From the NCBI RefSeq assembly GCF_002910825.1, contig NZ_NEUB01000802.1:1-44329 (forward strand): a stretch of 44,329 bases of DNA. Reading direction: 5' to 3'. The notes beneath the pieces are model-generated. The model saw only the letters and a list, made by a program, of their open reading frames with translations. It had not been told where the DNA came from and did not search any database. Below, piece after piece: positions 7,878 to 15,572 of this stretch (positions within the stretch are counted from its first letter, which is position 1; the number at the start of each line of letters is the position of its first letter). The position numbers and the translations under genes are program-made. The stretch comes from Streptomyces sp. SM1. Its GTDB lineage: Bacteria > Actinomycetota > Actinomycetes > Streptomycetales > Streptomycetaceae.

Positions 7878-9563
7878 GAGGGCCGCGGTCGGTTCGTCCA
7901 GGACGAGCAGTCCGGCCGGCCGATGGAAGGCGCGGGCGAGCGCGATCCTCTGCCACTGTCCGCCGGACAGTTCCTGCCCACCCCACCACTCCTTGGCCAG
8001 CAGGGTGTTCAGCCCGCTGCGCAACCCGTCGATGACCTCGTCGGCGCCTGCGGCTTGCGCCGCGGCGAGCACTGCGGCGTCCCCTTGCTCGGTGGCCTGG
8101 CCGAGGGTGATGTTCTCTCTCGCCGACAGAGGCCAGCACGCGTAGGACTGCGGTACGACGGCGACACGCTTCCAGGTGGCATGCGCGTCCAACTCCCGGG
8201 TGTCGGTTCCGTCCCAGGAGACGGCTCCCTGATCGGGCAGGTACAGAGCCGACAGGATCTTGCTCAGGGTGGTCTTGCCGGAGCCGTTCTCGCCCACCAG
8301 CGCGACGACTTCGCCGCGCCGGACCTCCAAGGAGACGTCGTCGAGGGCGGGCCGGTCGGCGCTGGGGTACTGGAAGGTGATGTTCTCGGCGCGTACGACG
8401 GTGGGGGCGGCCGGCGTCTGAGAGCCGCGGTCGATGCGATGCCCGCCGGCTTCGTCGATGAAGTCCGCCCAGTCGTCCAAGTACATTCCGGTGCGGAAGA
8501 GTTGGGCCCCGTAGCCGACGATCCCGTCCAGCCCCGCGCTGACCCGGCCCAGTGCGAGGAACGCGGTGCCGACGGCGGCGACCGAGATCTGCCCGGCGAA
8601 CACCAGTAGCGCTAGGGCCACCCACACCACCGCGTGGGCGAGTCCTCCCGCAACCCCGCCCAGCAGGGAGATCCTGGCCGAGCGCCAGGTGGCCTGGTCG
8701 GTGGTCCTGTCGATCCGCGCCCCGGCCGTGCGGTACTTGTCGAGCAGGAACGACGCCATGGTGCCGGAGCGGACCTGGTCGGCGGTCTGCTTGTCGACCA
8801 TGTACCAGCGCAGCATGCCCAGCAGCCGCCGGTCTTTCGTCGTGGCGAGCGAGGCGATGTAGCTGATGCGCGCCGCCCGCACGCTGGCCACGCCCTTCGG
8901 CAGGGCCGCCAAGAGGAGCAGAGGCAGAAGGATCGGGTGCACGGCGGTCAGGACAAACGCCGAGGCGATCAGCGATGCCGATGCGGCGAGGATGTACTGG
9001 GCTTCGGTGAGGAGGTCCCTGGAGACCTCCACTCCGCGGTCGGCCGCGTCCCAACGGTCGTTGTATCCGGGGTTGTCGTACGCGGCGAGTTCCGCCTTGG
9101 TCGCCGCGTCGAGGAGCTCGAGTTCGGCCTCCCGGGCGATACGCGGGGCCAGCCGGGCCGACAGCGCGGTGGAGGCGATGCCCAGCAGGGCGCGCAGACC
9201 GATGGCCCCCGACAGAACGGCAAGGGAAGGTACGGCGGAGCGGAGCTGATCGCCGCTGATGTGCTGCGAGGCGATCAGCGGCTTGATAACCCCGGTGGTG
9301 GCCATCAGCCCGAACGCTTCCAGCACCCCCGAGAGGAGCTGCACGCCCAGCAGGGCGATGACCGCAGCGCGGTCGACCTGCCAGCCCAGTGCGAGGGACC
9401 GGCGGATCAGTTGGGGCAGGCGTCGGGCCATCGCACGGGTCGTGATCGCGTTGGCGGCCTCGATACGGCGGTCGCCGGGGATGACGAACTTCAGTTCCTC
9501 ATCCGAGACCTCCGCCTCGCCGGTCGGCGCGGTTGTCGCGGTGGGCTTCGGGATGGTTGTCAT
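7842..9563 (-). pseudogene. ABC exporter (TMD-NBD), 3' end removed by transposon insertion
   Basis: This reads as a fused transmembrane/ATPase half-exporter of 573 aa. An N-terminal six-helix membrane domain spans about residues 60-370, followed by the ATPase domain with Walker A GENGSGKTT, Q-loop region VVPQSYACW, signature LSGGQWQRIALARA and Walker B LLVLDEPTAALD. After the D-loop the sequence turns into IYSSCSPAGT and stops. Normal family members continue for about 60-70 residues with the H-loop switch histidine, which is missing, so ATP hydrolysis should be lost. The start ATG at 9563 overlaps the preceding micro-ORF as ATGA. Its last ten codons come from the transposon. It was probably the exporter for whatever the upstream kinases and micro-ORFs make. 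Confidence 0.88.
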
Positions 9564-9667
9564 CGGCTCCAGCCCTCCGCCGACACGCGGTGGCCGGCCG
9601 GGGAGGGCGTGCGGAGTCCCAGCGGATCACGCTGTTCGCGGATGAGTACCAGGTGCGGACCGATCAC
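9560..9667 (-). CDS. Micro-ORF of 35 aa immediately before the exporter
   Basis: This short frame starts with GTG at 9667, overlapping the stop of the preceding micro-ORF (GTGA), and ends with TGA overlapping the exporter start (ATGA). An alternative in-frame TTG start at 9682 has a better Shine-Dalgarno (GGGGGA, 4 nt upstream) and would add five residues (LAYQT). The N-terminal part is hydrophobic (IGPHLVLIREQ) and the C-terminal part basic with Trp near the end (EGWSR). The frame stays open a little further upstream and looks protein-like. I recognise no family. Exact fit between two coupled genes is the main evidence that it is translated. It could be a precursor peptide, a leader controlling exporter translation, or a small accessory protein. 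Confidence 0.5.
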   Translation of the reverse strand: MIGPHLVLIREQRDPLGLRTPSPAGHRVSAEGWSR

Positions 9668-9768
9668 GGTTTGATACGCCAAGACGTCCCCCAGTGTGCC
9701 GTTGGTGGTTGAGGCTGTCGCTCGTCAGCCGTTTCGTTCAGCGCGGTCGGAAGGTGCTGGATGGTCAC
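9664..9768 (-). CDS. Micro-ORF of 34 aa after the second kinase, possible peptide precursor
   Basis: This starts with GTG at 9768 overlapping the kinase stop (GTGA) and ends with TGA overlapping the next micro-ORF start. The N-terminal half is polar and acidic (LNETADERQPQPP). The last 11 residues are aromatic and basic with two Trp and one Ser/Thr pair (AHWGTSWRIKP). Third-position GC is lower than in the neighbouring genes, as is common for short peptide precursors. A leader-then-short-core arrangement would fit a modified peptide, but no precursor family was recognised. Context (two kinases upstream, an exporter downstream) is the reason to consider it. Confidence 0.5.
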   Translation of the reverse strand: MTIQHLPTALNETADERQPQPPTAHWGTSWRIKP

Positions 9769-10811
9769 GACGTGCCTCCGCTCGCCTCAAGGCCGTTGAG
9801 CTCGTCTTCGAGGTCCTCAAGGTCACTGAGCAGGCGGCGGATGGCGATCTGGCGCTCGCGCCAGTGCCGTTTCAGGTCCGCCTCCGCATCCCCCGGCAGG
9901 TCGTACTCGGCGGTGGTGGCGCCGTAGAAGCTGAACAGCATGTACAGCAGCGCGATCCGGGCGCATGCCCGCACCTCCCGCATCGGGAGGCTGGGGTGCT
10001 CCGAGCGGTAGGCCCTGACCATCGCCAGGGCGCATGCGGCCCACTCGGTGCTGGTGGCGACGGTGCGCGGGTCGAACGCCGCCCGCCCCAACTCCCAGGC
10101 CGGCATCGCGCTCGCGCAGCGGAAGTCGATGACGCCGGTGACTGCGTCGGCGAGGGTGATCAGGTTGGTGCGGCTGAGATCCGCATGCAGTGCCTGTTCC
10201 GCCAGGGTCTCGGGCAGATGTTCCCGCAACTGGTGGACGTGGGCCCGCAGGTCCTCACGCCGCTGGTCGAGATCGACGCGCAGTTGGTCGAGACGGTCGT
10301 GGCCTTGGCTCGTGGCTCTGGCCAGCACTGCGTCGCATTTCGCTGCGGCGTCCTCGACGGGCTCGGTCCGCCAGCGGGTCTGCTGCACGCGCTGCGGCAG
10401 CGGGTACGCGGCGAGCGCACGGTGCATGCGTCCCATGACGACGCCGATGTGCTCGGCGAGGGGGACCGTCATCGCCGAGGGGTTCACCCGTCCGGGAGCC
10501 TCGTCGACCACGGCCCATGCGCTGCCTCCCGCGATAGTGACGAGGTTGTCGTTGGCGTCGGGCCACACCCGCGGAACGGGGAGCTTCGCGGCCCGGCAGT
10601 ATTCCGACATGTCCCACGCGTTGCGCGCCTCGTCCAGGTCGGCCATCGAGGGGTACTGCTTGACGTACAGCCGCAGCCCGTCGTCCGTCAGGACTCGCCG
10701 GTTGATGGTGTCCGTGCCCATGTGCACCGGTTCGACGATGTCGACGACCAGCCCGTACCGGTCTTCCAGCACGTCAGCGGTCAACGTCTCGCCCCAGCCT
10801 GTTTCGTCCAT
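9765..10811 (-). CDS. APH-fold phosphotransferase/kinase 2
   Basis: This encodes a 348-aa protein of the aminoglycoside phosphotransferase superfamily. The start is ATG 10811 (MDETGWGETL), 5 bp after the stop of the 58-aa micro-ORF; the frame is open further upstream only inside that micro-ORF. Visible motifs are an N-lobe lysine in LYVKQY, the catalytic loop HADLSRTNLI and the Mg-binding motif VIDFR. The C-terminus is a long charged helix (LLSDLEDLEDELNGLE). The family phosphorylates aminoglycosides, choline, homoserine or peptide side chains. The substrate cannot be told from sequence. Coupling to an exporter and short ORFs suggests a biosynthetic or self-protection role rather than primary metabolism. 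Confidence 0.85.
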   Translation of the reverse strand: MDETGWGETLTADVLEDRYGLVVDIVEPVHMGTDTINRRVLTDDGLRLYVKQYPSMADLDEARNAWDMSEYCRAAKLPVPRVWPDANDNLVTIAGGSAWAVVDEAPGRVNPSAMTVPLAEHIGVVMGRMHRALAAYPLPQRVQQTRWRTEPVEDAAAKCDAVLARATSQGHDRLDQLRVDLDQRREDLRAHVHQLREHLPETLAEQALHADLSRTNLITLADAVTGVIDFRCASAMPAWELGRAAFDPRTVATSTEWAACALAMVRAYRSEHPSLPMREVRACARIALLYMLFSFYGATTAEYDLPGDAEADLKRHWRERQIAIRRLLSDLEDLEDELNGLEASGGTS

Positions 10812-10816
10812 ACAGA

Positions 10817-10993
10817 TCACCGACCTTCGTGTGCGGAGGGACGGCATGCCGTGAGGAGGGTGAAGGCGTTGTCCTCCGTGGGCACTTGCCTGTCGACGAA
10901 GGGGGTGAGGGTGTTGGTGACGGTCAGTTCGAAGTCATCGCGACGAACGCCGAACAGGTGCGGAGCCTCGGAGGTTCGAGCGAAGACGTTCAC
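10817..10993 (-). CDS. Micro-ORF of 58 aa between the two kinases
   Basis: This frame starts with GTG at 10993 overlapping the stop of kinase 1 (GTGA) and ends 5 bp before the ATG of kinase 2. The protein begins VNVFARTSEAPHLFGVRRDD and has a Ser/Thr-rich C-terminal half (LTVTNTLTP, then NAFTLLTAC) with a single Cys near the end. No family was recognised. Thr/Cys-rich ends and flanking kinase genes resemble precursor peptides of kinase-modified lanthipeptides or thioamitides, where an APH-like kinase acts with a HopA1-like partner, but no HopA1-type gene is visible here. It could also be a small structural subunit of the kinases. Confidence 0.6.
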   Translation of the reverse strand: MNVFARTSEAPHLFGVRRDDFELTVTNTLTPFVDRQVPTEDNAFTLLTACRPSAHEGR

Positions 10994-11883
10994 GTACGCC
11001 ACCCACCCCACACCCGCTGGCGGGTCTCCAGGCGCAGGTTCTCCAGCATGATGTGCGCCTCGTCGACCAGGCCGACGTCGCGGTGCTTGATCCCCCAGTT
11101 CAGCGAGTCCAGGGCGTCCAGTGCCCCGTACGCCCGGCATGCGACAAGTTCCTCCGTGGTAAGGGGGCGGCCGTATCCGTAGTGGAAGGCGGCGTTGAGG
11201 TCGGGGCGGTGGCTCAGGATCCGGTAGCGCAGCCGGCTCAGGTCCCGGTAGGCGGCGGACCGTAGCTCGGCCCTTTCGAAGTCGATGACCCGCAGCCGCT
11301 GTTCGGTCTCGTCCCACATCCAGTTCTTGGGCATGTAGTCGCCGTGCTGGAATACCTGGGGCAGGCTCGGAGGAGCTTCCTCGGCGAGCGTGCGCACCAT
11401 CGCGAGGTCGTGCTCCGGTGCATACGCCGCCGTACGGTCCAGCAGTTGGGCGACCGCCTCGTCCCACGCCTCCCCCGTTGCTTCCGGCGTCGGCTCGTCG
11501 GCTGCCGCGGTGTGGAACCGGGCGAGCAGTTCGCCAGCCTGCTCGTAGGCCGCCCGTTCCTGCTCGGCCGGCAGACGCAGCGTGTCGAGACCGCGTCCGG
11601 GCACGGCGGTGACCACGACAGTGCGCGCCTGCGTGTCCGCGGCGACCAGCTCGGGTGCACGGCCGGCGCCCATGGCCACGGTCCACTTCTGGTACACGGT
11701 CACCTCGCGGTGGTGGAGCTTCGGGCCGGCATGGAGCTTCCCGAACCACCTCGCGCCGTCAGGCCCGTTGAGTTCCCAGACGGAAGGCCGGATGTCGCCG
11801 GGCCTGGGGTGCTCGGCGACCACCGTGTACGTGTCGGTCACCGACTCCACCAGGTGGTGGAGTGCGCTGGGCATGTCGGTCAC
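10990..11883 (-). CDS. APH-fold phosphotransferase/kinase 1
   Basis: This encodes a 297-aa protein starting with GTG at 11883 (a GGAAGGG Shine-Dalgarno lies upstream). Motifs of the APH/choline-kinase superfamily are clear: K49 in WFGKL, the catalytic loop H180-G-D182-xxxx-N187 (HGDYMPKNW) and D201 in VIDFERAE. The remainder is helical as in the family. It overlaps the micro-ORFs on both sides by 4 bp, so translation is probably coupled from the LuxR-type regulator through to the exporter. It is only distantly similar to kinase 2 by eye, so the pair is not a recent duplication. The substrate is unknown. Confidence 0.88.
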   Translation of the reverse strand: MTDMPSALHHLVESVTDTYTVVAEHPRPGDIRPSVWELNGPDGARWFGKLHAGPKLHHREVTVYQKWTVAMGAGRAPELVAADTQARTVVVTAVPGRGLDTLRLPAEQERAAYEQAGELLARFHTAAADEPTPEATGEAWDEAVAQLLDRTAAYAPEHDLAMVRTLAEEAPPSLPQVFQHGDYMPKNWMWDETEQRLRVIDFERAELRSAAYRDLSRLRYRILSHRPDLNAAFHYGYGRPLTTEELVACRAYGALDALDSLNWGIKHRDVGLVDEAHIMLENLRLETRQRVWGGWRT

Positions 11884-12011
11884 GGTGCGCCCTTCCGCTC
11901 GCCGAGCCCTCCGACCGCGCCACCATGGGTGACGAGTCGGATGCGCTCAGTGTCCTGTTGTGGGTGGGTAGCTTGCCAGTGGGCACTGACAGTGCGGGCT
12001 GAGCTGGTCAT
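11880..12011 (-). CDS. Micro-ORF of 43 aa between regulator and kinase 1
   Basis: The ATG at 12011 overlaps the stop of the LuxR-type gene (ATGA) and the TGA overlaps the GTG start of kinase 1. The exact fit at both ends is the evidence for translation. The peptide has a polar N-terminus with SAHWQATHPQQD and a Gly-rich tail (THGGAVGGLGERKGAP). No family was recognised. A competing frame covers the same bases but does not fit the flanking start and stop. It could be a precursor peptide or simply a coupling leader for kinase 1. Confidence 0.5.
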   Translation of the reverse strand: MTSSARTVSAHWQATHPQQDTERIRLVTHGGAVGGLGERKGAP

Positions 12012-12505
12012 CTGGGGGTGGGAACGCGGAGGACGGTCCCGGAGGCCATCTCGGCCAGGGACTCGTCGAGCACCTCACAGCTCCAGCCGAGCGTCACAAG
12101 GTGCGGGTCGTTCTCGGCCTTGACGCGCTCCCGCAGGTCCCTGACCCGCGCCAGCGCGCTGTCACGGCTGATGCGGGCCCGGTCCGCGAACTCCTGTGAC
12201 GTCGCACCGGTCGCGACCATCCGCCAGGTCTCGATCTCCGTTTCCGAGAAGGCCTCCGGGAAGGCGGCCGTCTCGGGACGCTGAAGTTGCCCGGTGACGA
12301 AGCAGGCGTGGACGACGGCGGCCCGGCCTCTCACGCCGAGCTTCTGTCCGCAGTGCTTCAGCTGCACGTTGATCGTGCCGACGGTGATCGACAGCTCGGA
12401 GGCGATCGCGTGGGTGCTCTCGCCCTCCGCGACCTTCTGGGCGATCCGAAGCTGTGCGGGTGTCAGCGGAAGCGTTGCGGGCGGGCGGGTCGGGCGGGCA
12501 CTCAC
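12008..12505 (-). CDS. LuxR-type regulator with two HTH segments, no sensor domain
   Basis: This 165-aa protein starts with GTG at 12505 (AAAGGA about 9 nt upstream); the frame is open further upstream only inside the preceding ligase gene. Residues about 13-66 show a LuxR-like HTH (LTPAQLRIAQKVAEG, then AIASELSITVGTINVQLK). A second, more divergent HTH-like segment follows at about 82-135 (FSETEIETWRMVATG, then FADRARISRDSALARVR). There is no receiver, PAS or ATPase domain, so it is a stand-alone DNA-binding protein. It lies 31 bp after the glutamine-synthetase-like gene and overlaps the next micro-ORF, so it is probably the operon's own regulator. Confidence 0.8.
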   Translation of the reverse strand: MSARPTRPPATLPLTPAQLRIAQKVAEGESTHAIASELSITVGTINVQLKHCGQKLGVRGRAAVVHACFVTGQLQRPETAAFPEAFSETEIETWRMVATGATSQEFADRARISRDSALARVRDLRERVKAENDPHLVTLGWSCEVLDESLAEMASGTVLRVPTPR

Positions 12506-12536
12506 GGTTGTGCGTCCTTTCGGTGAGGCGGGCTTG

Positions 12537-13967
12537 TCAGGCGCGAGCCAGCCATCGCTGCCGCTCGGTGTCGGTGACGAGGCACTCGTCGTGGGCGAGT
12601 TCCAGGCGGGCGAGATGGGCATAGTGCTCGAACACCCCGGCGCCGAAGGCTTCCTGCGCGAAGACGCTGTTCTGGAAGGCGGTCAGAGCCGGTCCGAGGG
12701 CGGGTGGCACGGGGATTCCGCCTGCGCGGTAGGCGTTGCCGGTCGCTTCGGGACCAAGGGTGAGCTTCCGCTCGAGACCGTGGTCGATGGCCGCCAGTAC
12801 CGCCGACAGCGCCAGGTACGGGTTGGCGTCCGCACCCGGCACACGGATCTCCAGGTGCAGCCCTTCACCGCGGCCGACGACGCGGACCGCGCAGGTGCGG
12901 TTGTCGCGGCCCCAGGTGAACGTGGTGGGCGCGAACGAGCCGGTCGTGAACCGCTTGTAGGAGTTGACGTTGGGCGCGTAGAACGGTCCCAACTCGGGCA
13001 GGACGGCGAGCAGACCCGCGATGGCGTGCTGACCGGTCTGGGATAGTCCGTACTCGCTGCCGGGCTCGTTGAGTTGGCTGATGGCCTTCGACCACAGCGA
13101 CACGTGCAGGTGCAGGCCGTTGGCTCGGTCGGTTTCCGGGGCCGCCATGAACGTGGGAGCCAGACCGGCGCGCAGACCCAGGGTGCGCACGGCGTGCTTG
13201 AAGAGTGGGTGCCGGTCGCAGGCGGTGAGCGCGCCCCCGTACGGGAAGGTCACCTCGACCTGGCCGGGACCGGCCTCGGTCTTGATCGCTTCCACGGGCA
13301 TCCCGGCGCCGGCGGGCGCCCGCTGAAGACGGCGCAGGAACCGGTCGGATACGGGGTCGTGATCGAGGGCGTAGTCCAGGTTCGCCGTCGTCAACGGCCG
13401 CAGGCCCTGATAGTTGGCCTGTTCCGCGTCCTCGTACGTGCCCCTGTAGAGGACGAACTCGGTTTCGATCCCCGCCTTGGGGTGCAGACCGTGCCGCGAC
13501 AGTCGGGTCAGCTGCTGGTGGAGGATCTGGCGGGGTGCGATGTCGATCGGCGTTCCGTCGTGGTGGACGGCATCGCCGAGTACGACAACGGTGCGTGGCA
13601 GCCACGGCACGACGCTCAGAGTCGACAGGGCCGGTTGCACGGACAGGTCCTGGTAGCCGGTCTCCCACGAGGTCAGGGCGAAGCCGTCCGCCGGGCTCAT
13701 GTCGATGTCGGTGGCCAGGACGTAGGCGCACACCTCGGCGCCGTGATGCGCGACGCGCTTGAGGAAGTGGTCCGCGTCGTAACGCTTCCCCTTCAGCCTC
13801 CCCTGCAGATCGGGGACGGCGAGCAGCACTGTGTCGATGGCACCTGCCTTGACGAGGTTCCGCAGGTCGGACAGGGAGAAGGCCTTCTCGGAGCGCCCGC
13901 CGTGCTCGGGGACGGACGCGGCAGCCAGGCGTGCCACGGTGCCGTTGCCGCTCGTGGTTCTCGTCAT
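12537..13967 (-). CDS. Glutamine-synthetase-like gamma-glutamyl-amine ligase
   Basis: This encodes a 476-aa glutamine synthetase superfamily protein starting at ATG 13967, which overlaps the permease stop as TGATG. Family landmarks are the metal-binding GIETEF, GQVEVTFPYG, NGLHLHVSLW, the ATP/substrate loop RDNRTCAVRVVGRGE and LEIRVPGADANPYLA. The N-terminal beta-grasp domain is present. It lacks the long adenylylation loop region of GSI-beta glutamine synthetases as far as I can see, and is closer to the PuuA/GlnA3/GlnA4 type that joins glutamate to polyamines or ethanolamine. Tight coupling to an amine/amino-acid permease supports uptake and gamma-glutamylation of an amine. The exact substrate is not determined. 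Confidence 0.85.
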   Translation of the reverse strand: MTRTTSGNGTVARLAAASVPEHGGRSEKAFSLSDLRNLVKAGAIDTVLLAVPDLQGRLKGKRYDADHFLKRVAHHGAEVCAYVLATDIDMSPADGFALTSWETGYQDLSVQPALSTLSVVPWLPRTVVVLGDAVHHDGTPIDIAPRQILHQQLTRLSRHGLHPKAGIETEFVLYRGTYEDAEQANYQGLRPLTTANLDYALDHDPVSDRFLRRLQRAPAGAGMPVEAIKTEAGPGQVEVTFPYGGALTACDRHPLFKHAVRTLGLRAGLAPTFMAAPETDRANGLHLHVSLWSKAISQLNEPGSEYGLSQTGQHAIAGLLAVLPELGPFYAPNVNSYKRFTTGSFAPTTFTWGRDNRTCAVRVVGRGEGLHLEIRVPGADANPYLALSAVLAAIDHGLERKLTLGPEATGNAYRAGGIPVPPALGPALTAFQNSVFAQEAFGAGVFEHYAHLARLELAHDECLVTDTERQRWLARA

Positions 13968-15496
13968 CAGACGACCTCGTTTTCGTACGTGGCCGCCGAG
14001 CGGTCGAAGGTCTGGGCCGGCACTTCGTACGAGCTGCCCTGCTTCCGCCACCACGCCCATGCCAGCGCGAGGACGACGAGCAGAGCGATCGGCGCATAGT
14101 TGAAGGTCTCCACTGACACCAGGCCACCGTCGGCGGGGCGCGTCTGCGGCAGACAGAACAGCACCGTCACGAACACCACCCAGACAACGGCGATCGTGCC
14201 GACGGCCACGCCCCAGTTGCCGAGGTTCCAGGGGCCTGGCCGGAAGCGGTCCCGGTTCTTGATGCGCAGGTAGATCGGGATCGCGTACGCCGGGGTGATG
14301 CCGACCACGTTGATACTGGTGATCGCCGCGTACGCGACCGGGCTGTACAGGCTCGGCAGGGCCAGCACGGCGGCGCACACGACCGCCAGGAGCACGGCCA
14401 TGCGCGGAGTGCCGGTACGGCGGTCGACCTGCCGCCACAGGTGCGAGCCCGGCAGCGCCCCGTCACGCGAGAACGCGAACACCATCCGGCTGGCCGCGGC
14501 GGTCTCGGCATTGCCACAGCACAACTGCGCGATGATCACCATCAGGAGAAGTGCCTTCGCCCCCGCCACGCCCAGGGCATCCAGGAAGATCTGCGCCGGC
14601 GGCACCCCCATCGCCGTGCCGACGGTGCCCGCGTAGTCCTGGATCGCGAACGTGAGCCCGGCCAGCAGGACGAACCCGGCCAGCCACGACCAGCCGATCG
14701 CGTGGATGATCCCGCGGGATGCGGACACCTGCGCGTCGGTGGTCTCCTCCGACAGGTGCGCGGAGGCGTCGTAACCACAGAACGTGTACTGGGCCAGCAG
14801 CAGACCGAGCACCGCCGCGTAGAGGGGGCTCCAGCCGGTGTTGTTGACGAACTCACCGAACACGAAGTCCGAGGACTGGTGGTGGGAGGGGACAATCGCC
14901 AGAGCGCCGACGATCACCGTGACGCCGCCGAGGTGCCACCAGACGCTGATGCTGTTGAGGATGCTGACCAGCCGGACCCCGAACAGGTTCAGAGCGAGGT
15001 GCAGAGCGAGGATGCACAGGAAGATCACCATGATCTTGCCCGGCGTCGGCACGAACCCCCACTGCAGGTTGAACAGGGCACCCGTGAACAGCGCGGCCCC
15101 GTAGTCGATGCCGGCGATCGCCCCGAGCAGGCCCAGCAGATTCAGCCAGCCCGTGTACCAGCCCCACTTTCGGCCACCGAGCTGCTCCGCCTGGTAGTAC
15201 AAGGCTCCCGAGGTCGGATAAGCGGAGGTCACCTCGGCGAGGGCGGCGCCGATGAACATCACCATGGCACCGACGACGAGCCAGCCCCAAAGCATCACCG
15301 ACGGGCCGCCGGTGTTCAGGCCGAAGCCGTACAGGGTCATACAGCCGGACAGGACGCTGATGACGCTGAAGGAGATCGCGAAGTTTCCGAACGGCCCCAT
15401 GCGCCGGGTCAGCACGGGCTCGTAACCCAGCTCCCGCAGGTACGCGTCATCGGACTTCCGGGACGACGCACGGTGGTTCGGACTCAAGCGAGACAC
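13967..15496 (-). CDS. APC-superfamily amino-acid/amine permease
   Basis: This encodes a 509-aa integral membrane protein with about 12 hydrophobic segments. The start is GTG 15496 with a GGAGG Shine-Dalgarno. The first helix region reads FAISFSVISVLSGCMTLYGF, with the unwound-helix Gly/Ser pattern typical of the APC family. Later segments include a Tyr/Ala/Glu-rich SAYPTSGALYYQAEQLG motif common to GABA/ethanolamine-type permeases. It is cotranscribed with the gamma-glutamyl ligase (TGATG), so it probably imports that enzyme's amine or amino-acid substrate in symport with a cation. The exact ligand is not visible. Confidence 0.9.
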   Translation of the reverse strand: MSRLSPNHRASSRKSDDAYLRELGYEPVLTRRMGPFGNFAISFSVISVLSGCMTLYGFGLNTGGPSVMLWGWLVVGAMVMFIGAALAEVTSAYPTSGALYYQAEQLGGRKWGWYTGWLNLLGLLGAIAGIDYGAALFTGALFNLQWGFVPTPGKIMVIFLCILALHLALNLFGVRLVSILNSISVWWHLGGVTVIVGALAIVPSHHQSSDFVFGEFVNNTGWSPLYAAVLGLLLAQYTFCGYDASAHLSEETTDAQVSASRGIIHAIGWSWLAGFVLLAGLTFAIQDYAGTVGTAMGVPPAQIFLDALGVAGAKALLLMVIIAQLCCGNAETAAASRMVFAFSRDGALPGSHLWRQVDRRTGTPRMAVLLAVVCAAVLALPSLYSPVAYAAITSINVVGITPAYAIPIYLRIKNRDRFRPGPWNLGNWGVAVGTIAVVWVVFVTVLFCLPQTRPADGGLVSVETFNYAPIALLVVLALAWAWWRKQGSSYEVPAQTFDRSAATYENEVV

Positions 15497-15572
15497 AGGT
15501 CAGCCTCCAAGCTCAAAAAGAAACGAATGGACAGGTTCATGCCAATGCGACTTCATGGGCAGCGGATTCCGC

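Noticed and set aside
8634..11051. Long plus-strand frames opposite the exporter and kinase genes
   Set aside because: Exporter and APH motifs are unmistakable on the minus strand; the plus frames are compositionally repetitive (Gly/Val/Arg-rich).
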